This document shows, piece after piece, positions 58,540 to 64,000 of a stretch of 64,000 nucleotides of DNA. A program made the translations under genes and the position numbers. The notes under the pieces were generated by a model that saw only the letters and a program-made list of their open reading frames with translations, was not told the origin of the DNA and ran no database searches. Position 1 is the first letter of the stretch; each line of letters starts with the position of its first letter. Source of the stretch: JAGVPT01 sp049578505 (GTDB lineage Bacteria > Bacteroidota > Ignavibacteria > UBA10030 > UBA8401); assembly GCA_049578505.1 (NCBI GenBank), contig JBAUMC010000084.1:20714-84713 (forward strand). Reading direction: 5' to 3'.

Positions 58540-59835
58540 ATGTCATCAACAATTATCACAGATGTTTGGGCTCGAGAGATTCTCGACTCGCGGGGTAATC
58601 CTACAATCGAAACTGATATTGAACTTGAAGATGGAACAATCGGACGGGCATCCGTTCCGAGCGGCGCGTCGACCGGAGAGCACGAGGCAGTTGAGCTGCG
58701 TGACGGCGACAAGATGCGATACAACGGGAAGGGCGTATTGAAGGCAGTTGAGAATGTCAACAATGTTATTGCGGATGAAGTAACGGGGTTTGACGCGCAA
58801 GATCAAGTCGGCATCGATAAAATGATGATCGAGCTTGACGGTACACCGACAAAAAGCAAACTTGGTGCAAACGCCATCCTTGCCGTGTCGCTTGCCGCGG
58901 CGAAAGCTTCGGCAAAATCGCTGAAGGTTCCCTTATACCGCTACATCGGCGGTTCGAATGCTAAAATTCTTCCCACGCCGATGATGAATATCATCAATGG
59001 TGGCCGGCACGCTGACAGCAACGTCGACTTTCAGGAATTCATGATTGTGCCCGCCAATGCCCCCAACTTTGCGGAAGCTCTTCGGATGGGAGCGGAAGTA
59101 TTTCACGCATTGAAGGACGTTCTGAAAAAGAAGGGATACAATACCGCAGTTGGCGACGAAGGGGGTTTCGCCCCGAGTTTGAAGTCGAACGAAGAAGCGT
59201 TGGAAGTCATCACAGAAGCAATCACCAAAGCGAAGTACAAAGCAGGTGAGGATGTCTTTATCGCGATCGACCCTGCGGCGAGTGAGATGTATGAGAACGG
59301 AAAATATCTTTTCTACAAATCCACCCATAAAAAGGCGACGAAAGAGGAGATGGTGAAGCTCTGGGCTAAATGGGTGAAAGAGTACCCGATTATTTCCATC
59401 GAGGACGGTATGGCGGAGGATGATTGGGATGGCTGGAAGATGTTGACCGAAGAACTTGGGAAGAAAATTCAGCTCGTCGGCGACGATATATTTGTCACCA
59501 ACGTGGAGTTCCTCGACAAAGGAATCGAAATGGGCGTAGCGAATTCGATCCTCATCAAAGTGAACCAAATCGGAACCTTGACGGAAACGCTGGACTGTAT
59601 CGAAATGGCAAAGCGTGCACATTATACTGCCGTTATCAGCCATCGTTCGGGTGAAACCGAGGACGCAACAATTGCTGATATTGCGGTGGCGACAAATGCC
59701 GGCCAGATTAAAACGGGTTCGACGAGCCGTACAGATCGCATCGCAAAATACAACCAACTGATCCGCATTGAAGAAGAACTCGATTCGAACGGGATGTATG
59801 CCGGGCTGAGCGCATTCAACTTGAAACCGCATTGA
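58540..59835 (+). CDS. eno: Enolase
   Basis: A 431-residue glycolytic enolase converting 2-phosphoglycerate to phosphoenolpyruvate. Motifs are AREILDSRGNPTIETDIEL, SGASTGEHEAVELRDGD, NAILAVSLAAAKASA, MMNIINGGRHADSNVDFQEF, the catalytic region VGDEGGFAP, metal ligands in IAIDPAAS, SIEDGMAEDDWDGW and LVGDDIFVTN, and SHRSGETEDATIADIAV. The ATG at 58540 has GGAGAATG ahead; an upstream frame extension from 58483 is not family-like. Length is normal. Confidence 0.97.
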   Translation: MSSTIITDVWAREILDSRGNPTIETDIELEDGTIGRASVPSGASTGEHEAVELRDGDKMRYNGKGVLKAVENVNNVIADEVTGFDAQDQVGIDKMMIELDGTPTKSKLGANAILAVSLAAAKASAKSLKVPLYRYIGGSNAKILPTPMMNIINGGRHADSNVDFQEFMIVPANAPNFAEALRMGAEVFHALKDVLKKKGYNTAVGDEGGFAPSLKSNEEALEVITEAITKAKYKAGEDVFIAIDPAASEMYENGKYLFYKSTHKKATKEEMVKLWAKWVKEYPIISIEDGMAEDDWDGWKMLTEELGKKIQLVGDDIFVTNVEFLDKGIEMGVANSILIKVNQIGTLTETLDCIEMAKRAHYTAVISHRSGETEDATIADIAVATNAGQIKTGSTSRTDRIAKYNQLIRIEEELDSNGMYAGLSAFNLKPH

Positions 59836-59859
59836 TGCAGTGGACAACTCCTGATGCTC

Positions 59860-59897
59860 CCGGTACGCGGAAGATGAATACATTGTCTGCGTACCGG
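59860..59897. other. Hairpin after enolase
   Basis: CCGGTACGCGGA (59860-59871) pairs with TCTGCGTACCGG (59886-59897), twelve pairs with one G-T. No T-run follows on the plus strand; it may be a non-canonical terminator or a stabiliser of the mRNA end. Confidence 0.45.
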
Positions 59898-60026
59898 TTG
59901 ACAACACAACCCGGAGGCTGTCATGCAATTGAATTCATCGTGCTCTGCTCAGCGCTCCTCCTCAGTTTTTGTGGAAAACGTTTTTAACATTTGACCAAGA
60001 CATATAAACAACATCATTAAAGTACG

Positions 60027-61430
60027 ATGACTCCTGTAATCAAATTCGGAACAGACGGTTGGCGCGGCGTTATCGCCGACGATTATACGATCGCAAATGT
60101 AGCGAAGGTTGCGCTGGCAACAGCGCGCTATTTTAAGTCCCAGAAGAAAATCAAAAACGGGTTGGTCATCGGCTATGACTCGCGCTTTATGTCGAAAGAT
60201 TTTGCGCACAAGGCTGCGCAGGTGATAGCGAGCGCCGGTGTTAAAGTAAAGCTCGCCGATAAGATTTCATCGACGCCGATGACTTCGCTCGGCATCGTGA
60301 AAATGAAAGCTGCAGGCGGTATTGTGATTACGGCGAGCCACAATCCGGCCGAATATAACGGCTTCAAAATCAAGGGAGATTTCGGCGGCCCCGCACACCC
60401 CGAGATGGTGGCGAAAGTGGAAAATCTTCTCGCGCCGATTTTGAAAGCGAAAGAACTTCCGTTAAAGGAAAAACCGTTCGACGAGCTTGTCGCAAATAAG
60501 ATGATTCAATTCGTCGACCTCACCACGATGTATATCAACGATATCGAAAAGAAAATAGAAGTCGACCTTATTAAAGCGACGCGCATCAAGATTTTATACG
60601 ATGCGATGTTTGGAGCGGGCCAGGGGGTGATGGAAAAGATTCTTCCAAAGGTTGGAACGATTCGCAATATTTTTAACCCTTCTTTTGCCGGCGGGCATCC
60701 GGAACCGCTTGCACAAAATCTCGAAGAGTTGAGCTTCGAGGTAAAAGACGGGAGATACAACATCGGTATCGCAACTGACGGGGATGCAGATCGCGTCGGG
60801 GCGGTAGATGAAAAAGGGAATTTTGTCGATTCCCATCGCATCTTTGCCATCCTCCTTAAATATCTTGTGGAGCGCAAACATTTGAAAGGGGAGGTGGCCA
60901 AATCGCTCTCGGTGAGCGAGCTGATATCAAGGATGTGCGAGAAGTACGGACTTGTTTTGAATGAAACCCCCGTCGGTTTTAAGTACCTTTGCCGCTTGAT
61001 GACGGAGAAAAAAATTATCATTGCAGGAGAAGAAAGCGGCGGCCTTGGAGTGATGGGGCATTTACCCGAACGCGACGGCATTTATGTGGGATTGTTGCTT
61101 GCGGAGATCATGGCGGTGCGCCGAAAGAAATTGAGCGCGCTCGTGCAGGAGCTTTTCGATGAATACGGCGAATTTCATTTTGGCAGGATCGACAGACACG
61201 TCGCAGAAGCCGAGAAGAAAAAAATTGCATCGTTCTATTCACACCGGCCAAAAAAAATCGGTTCCTTTACCGTTCAGCGCATCGATGAGACCGACGGCTA
61301 TAAATTTTTTGTCGATAAAGGATGGATTCTCGTCCGGTTTTCGGGAACCGAACCGCTTGTCCGCTTTTATGCCGAGGCCGATACTCCCGCGCGAATGAAA
61401 GCAATGTTAAAAGCCGCGACGGCTATTTGA
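60027..61430 (+). CDS. Phosphoglucomutase/phosphomannomutase family protein
   Basis: A 467-residue alpha-D-phosphohexomutase interconverting sugar 1- and 6-phosphates. The phosphoserine loop is VITASHNPAEYNGFKIKGDF near residue 100, the metal loop GIATDGDADRVGAVD, the sugar-binding loop IAGEESGGLGV and the phosphate-binding C-terminal loop VRFSGTEPLVRFYAEAD. Glucosamine or mannose substrates cannot be excluded. It is 13 bases upstream of a GalT-like gene, suggesting that both handle sugar 1-phosphates. Confidence 0.92.
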   Translation: MTPVIKFGTDGWRGVIADDYTIANVAKVALATARYFKSQKKIKNGLVIGYDSRFMSKDFAHKAAQVIASAGVKVKLADKISSTPMTSLGIVKMKAAGGIVITASHNPAEYNGFKIKGDFGGPAHPEMVAKVENLLAPILKAKELPLKEKPFDELVANKMIQFVDLTTMYINDIEKKIEVDLIKATRIKILYDAMFGAGQGVMEKILPKVGTIRNIFNPSFAGGHPEPLAQNLEELSFEVKDGRYNIGIATDGDADRVGAVDEKGNFVDSHRIFAILLKYLVERKHLKGEVAKSLSVSELISRMCEKYGLVLNETPVGFKYLCRLMTEKKIIIAGEESGGLGVMGHLPERDGIYVGLLLAEIMAVRRKKLSALVQELFDEYGEFHFGRIDRHVAEAEKKKIASFYSHRPKKIGSFTVQRIDETDGYKFFVDKGWILVRFSGTEPLVRFYAEADTPARMKAMLKAATAI

Positions 61431-61443
61431 CCGTAGAGCGTTT

Positions 61444-62772
61444 ATGAATTCTTCCCGCAATTATAATTTTTTCTATAACATCATGCCCGACGGGACGGTG
61501 AAGCAGATCAACCCGTTCACCGGAACCGAAGTCTGGGCGGTTCCCGGCCGTGGTGATAAACCGTTGATGAACGAAGTGCCGGCCACCGCAAAAGCTATCG
61601 ACCACTCGGCGCCCGAAAAGTACTGCAGCTTTTGCGAAACCCGCTACTTTGAAGTTCCTCCGGAAAAAGCCCGCCTTGTTAAACAGGACGGATCCTATCG
61701 AACGCTGACGCGTATCTCCCCGGATAACTACAACGATTCCACTGCGGAGTTTCGCCGGGTTGGGAACCTGTTCGAAATCGTTACGATCGATTACTGGAAG
61801 AAGAATTACGATTACCGGCTGACAAAAGATGCCGCAGCGTGGCGCAATGCATACATTGCATCCCCCAAAGGGAGAGAGCATGTCGATGCGATCCTGAATT
61901 ACAAACTGAAGATGTCCGCCAAGTCGGAGCAGGAGACTCGGCAAAAGCCCCTTTTCGATAAAGAGAGTATAATGGATGCGTTCTTCGGCGGATGCCATGA
62001 ACTCATCATCGCCCGCAAGCATTATGCAGATGGAGCAAAGTTTGATACACAACTCTATTCTTCCGGTGAGATGACGCAGGAGGAGCACTTTCAGTATTTC
62101 AGATTTACGGTGGAAGCGATGCGGGATATGCTTGGCTACAACCGGTACGTCCGGTACATCAGCGTGTTTCAAAACTGGCTCCGCCCCGCGGGAGCATCGT
62201 TCGACCATCTTCACAAACAACTCGTCGGCCTTGATGAGTGGGGAAATTCCATGCTGTTGCAAATTCAAATGCTTCGCGACGACCCGAACATTTTCAACGA
62301 ACTCGGCGCGAATTTTTCAGCTCAATATAATTTGGTATTTGCGGAAAATGATTTTGCGGTCGCCAGCGTCGGAATCGGCCACCGCTATCCGACGATTGAA
62401 ATTTATTCGAAGTCGCAAGCCAGCCGCCCGTTCGAGCATTCCGATGCCGAATTGCACGGGGTGAGCAACCTCGTTCATGCATGCCATGCAGCGATTGGCA
62501 GTCAAATCTCCTGCAACGAAGAATGGTACTATACTCCCATCGATGCAGTCTATAAAATGCCTTGGCACGTGCTTCTGAAAATGCGCGTCAACGTCCCTGC
62601 CGGTTTCGAAGGAGGAACCAGCATTTTCATCAACCCCTTTACGCCGATCGACCTTCGGGACAAACTGGTTCCGCGCATGTATCACTTACGGGACACGGGT
62701 GTCACCAACGGGCTTCGCATCGCCGAAGAGTGCCGGTTAGCGCCGAACCCCCTGCTCTATTATTTGAAATAA
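61444..62772 (+). CDS. GalT-like HIT-superfamily protein (DUF4921-type)
   Basis: A 442-residue protein resembling galactose-1-phosphate uridylyltransferases. Zinc-type Cys lie at C61 and C64 (EKYCSFC), and the catalytic histidine motif HxHxQ is seen as HLHKQ at residues 255-259. The C-terminal half contains EEWYYTPIDAVYKMPWHVLL and NPFTPIDLRDKLVPRM. This is not the canonical GalT sequence, so substrate specificity (hexose-1-phosphate with UDP or ADP) is open. It follows the hexomutase gene closely and is probably co-transcribed. Confidence 0.75.
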   Translation: MNSSRNYNFFYNIMPDGTVKQINPFTGTEVWAVPGRGDKPLMNEVPATAKAIDHSAPEKYCSFCETRYFEVPPEKARLVKQDGSYRTLTRISPDNYNDSTAEFRRVGNLFEIVTIDYWKKNYDYRLTKDAAAWRNAYIASPKGREHVDAILNYKLKMSAKSEQETRQKPLFDKESIMDAFFGGCHELIIARKHYADGAKFDTQLYSSGEMTQEEHFQYFRFTVEAMRDMLGYNRYVRYISVFQNWLRPAGASFDHLHKQLVGLDEWGNSMLLQIQMLRDDPNIFNELGANFSAQYNLVFAENDFAVASVGIGHRYPTIEIYSKSQASRPFEHSDAELHGVSNLVHACHAAIGSQISCNEEWYYTPIDAVYKMPWHVLLKMRVNVPAGFEGGTSIFINPFTPIDLRDKLVPRMYHLRDTGVTNGLRIAEECRLAPNPLLYYLK

Positions 62773-62892
62773 CTGATGCGATGGCCCAAACGATTTTCGG
62801 ATCCGCTCGCCGGTTCTTCTCTCTCAAGGTATTTGTAGAATCTCTCTAAGCGCCGTATTCGCATCACTGGCTGTCCCTTTATCTATGCGTCT

Positions 62893-63654
62893 ATGCTTGG
62901 ATCACTCTGGCTCTATCCTTTTCTTTTCTGTGTCGGCGCTGCCGCTGGATTGGTCGATTCAATAGCCGGAGGCGGCGGCCTCATTACTCTTCCGGTTGCG
63001 CTCGCTGTCGGAATGCCTCCGAAGATTGCATTGGGGACGAATAAATTTCAGTCAAGTTTCGGAAGCTTTACGGCGACGTACTACTATCTAAAGAACGGCG
63101 TTATTAACCTCCGCAGCGTGAGGCTTGGAATTTTTTTCACTCTGGCCGGTGCGGCGGCGGGTGCATGGTGCGTCCAGCAAGTTAATTCCGATATCCTCAA
63201 TCACCTTATTCCGTTTCTTCTCCTTGCCATCGTGGTGTACACTTTTCTGAGTCCGAATTTCGGCGATGTTGACAGGCGTCCCCGGATTTCCGCTTCATCC
63301 TTTTTCATTGTTGCTGGTCTGGCCCTCGGATTTTACGACGGCTTTTTTGGTCCCGGAGTCGGCTCTTTTTGGGCGATGGCGCTTGTGTTATTGCGTGGAA
63401 TGGACCTGAAGAAAGCAACCGGTGCAACAAAACTGCTGAATTTCACGAGCAATATTGTTTCCTGCATTATTTTTCTGACGAGTGGATTTGTCTGGTTCGG
63501 TGCCGGGCTGGCCATGGCCGCCGGAGAGATTGTCGGCGCCAAAATCGGTTCGCAGATGGTGGTCAAAAAAGGGACCGCGTTGATCCGCCCTCTCTATATC
63601 ACAATCGTGGTAGCAACGACACTAAAGCTTCTCTATAATGCGTACGCACGCTGA
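62893..63654 (+). CDS. TSUP-family (TauE/SafE) membrane transporter
   Basis: A 253-residue membrane protein with about eight transmembrane helices in two repeats. The signature halves are GAAAGLVDSIAGGGGLITLP with GTNKFQSSFGSF, and GLALGFYDGFFGPGVGSFWA with GATKLLNFTSNI. TSUP proteins export sulfite, sulfoacetate or related organic anions; which one is not predictable. It stands alone after the GalT-like gene, separated by 120 bases. Confidence 0.9.
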   Translation: MLGSLWLYPFLFCVGAAAGLVDSIAGGGGLITLPVALAVGMPPKIALGTNKFQSSFGSFTATYYYLKNGVINLRSVRLGIFFTLAGAAAGAWCVQQVNSDILNHLIPFLLLAIVVYTFLSPNFGDVDRRPRISASSFFIVAGLALGFYDGFFGPGVGSFWAMALVLLRGMDLKKATGATKLLNFTSNIVSCIIFLTSGFVWFGAGLAMAAGEIVGAKIGSQMVVKKGTALIRPLYITIVVATTLKLLYNAYAR

Positions 63655-63701
63655 TTTTTTTCTCCTCTTATCGGGCGATTCGATATTGCTGCTGTTTCGA
63701 A

Positions 63702-63780
63702 AGATGTCGGACACTTTAACCGAATAGTCACAATGAGTCGAGATAGTTATCGATGCAAATCAACAGGGTGTCCGATATCT
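63702..63780. repeat. 79-bp inverted-repeat element
   Basis: AGATGTCGGACAC (63702-63714) and GTGTCCGATATCT (63768-63780) form 13-base arms with one mismatch, 53 bases apart. No coding sequence lies inside. It may be a small non-autonomous element or a remnant of an insertion-sequence end. Confidence 0.5.
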
Positions 63781-63873
63781 AACAAGCAATATTCTATTGT
63801 TTGAACAATTTTTGTTGATTACCTTGTGCACGCTGTTGAGAAACTATCCCCGGTTGTTTTCTTGGAGATTATT

Positions 63874-64000
63874 ATGAACACAATTGCCGAACGCTATGTC
63901 AAGTTAGTTCTGAATATCGGAGTGTACGATTCCGATTACGTCGATGCATATTACGGGCCGAAAGAATGGAATCCATCCGGCACCGCTGCAATAAAAAGAG
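63874..64000 (+). CDS. Start of an unidentified gene (runs off window)
   Basis: The first 42 codons begin MNTIAERYVKLVLNIGVYDS and continue with DYVDAYYGPKEWNP. GGAG lies seven to eight bases upstream of the ATG. The pattern of an AERYVxLVL helix followed by DYVDAYYGP is that of a conserved family, but too little is present to name it. Confidence 0.7.
   Translation, partial: MNTIAERYVKLVLNIGVYDSDYVDAYYGPKEWNPSGTAAIKR

Noticed and set aside
59923..59994. Short 23-codon frame with a GGAGG site after enolase
   Set aside because: Too short to support; no conserved features, and it may be a chance frame.
1..64000. CRISPR arrays, tRNA and rRNA genes
   Set aside because: No regularly spaced identical repeats with unique spacers and no tRNA cloverleaf or rRNA signature were found by eye. 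The microsatellites have short, degenerate periods unlike CRISPR.

Overview
The window is a gene-dense chromosomal stretch of roughly 48-50% GC (estimated by eye) from a Gram-negative bacterium. KDO activation (kdsB), a heptosyltransferase-type glycosyltransferase, a TonB-dependent receptor and a predicted outer-membrane barrel all imply an outer membrane. The best taxonomic guess is the Bacteroidota/Chlorobiota/Ignavibacteria neighbourhood. The DUF2723 protein, a TPP-riboswitch-controlled TonB receptor next to thiamine pyrophosphokinase, and the cytochrome and kinase families support this, but it is an inference. Several promoters read as TTGACT-N17-TATATT-like boxes, which differs from the Bacteroidia consensus and favours an early-branching member of the group.

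Layout. 1-854: acyl-CoA/acyl-ACP ligase cut by the window edge. 1166-3750: a 90-bp MITE followed directly by a complete 2,479-bp IS1-family transposon with three passenger genes, 20-bp perfect inverted repeats and an 8-bp target duplication. 3824-10313: envelope and lipid cluster (three glycosyltransferases, a methyltransferase, an M48 protease, PlsC). 10383-14794: gatC, kdsB, pyrG and a beta-CASP nuclease. 15067-19169: barrel protein, anti-sigma kinase, mdh and the rplU-rpmA operon. 19272-21798: a long MITE and a cytochrome c pair. 22094-30865: dGTPase, an unknown conserved gene, amtB, DUF2723 and glnE. 30904-39925: a phenylacetate/aromatic-CoA block (EthD protein, three crotonases, paaABCD, a split paaH) interrupted by a sorbosone-dehydrogenase-like gene. 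39934-40598: a RAYT transposase with three palindromes, one inside the gene. 40606-46018: amidase, YajQ, a saccharopine-dehydrogenase-like gene and a complete oxidised-guanine repair set (ogg2, mutY, mutT). 46197-50998: MITE, promoter, TPP riboswitch with terminator, TonB receptor, thiN and an SSF transporter, read as a thiamine-uptake operon. 51014-58195: hybrid histidine kinase, glycoside hydrolase and glycerate kinase. 58540-64000: enolase, phosphohexomutase, a GalT-like protein, a TSUP transporter and the start of an unknown gene.

The points most worth following are four. The first is the IS1-type transposon carrying a HARE-HTH-like protein, a small membrane protein and a lipoprotein. The second is a MITE family with 8-bp target duplications, two copies of which lie against promoters. 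The third is the thiamine operon whose inner-membrane carrier would be an SSF symporter. The fourth is a set of word-like degenerate microsatellites that fill intergenic gaps and also enter the coding sequences of kdsB, mutT and glycerate kinase.
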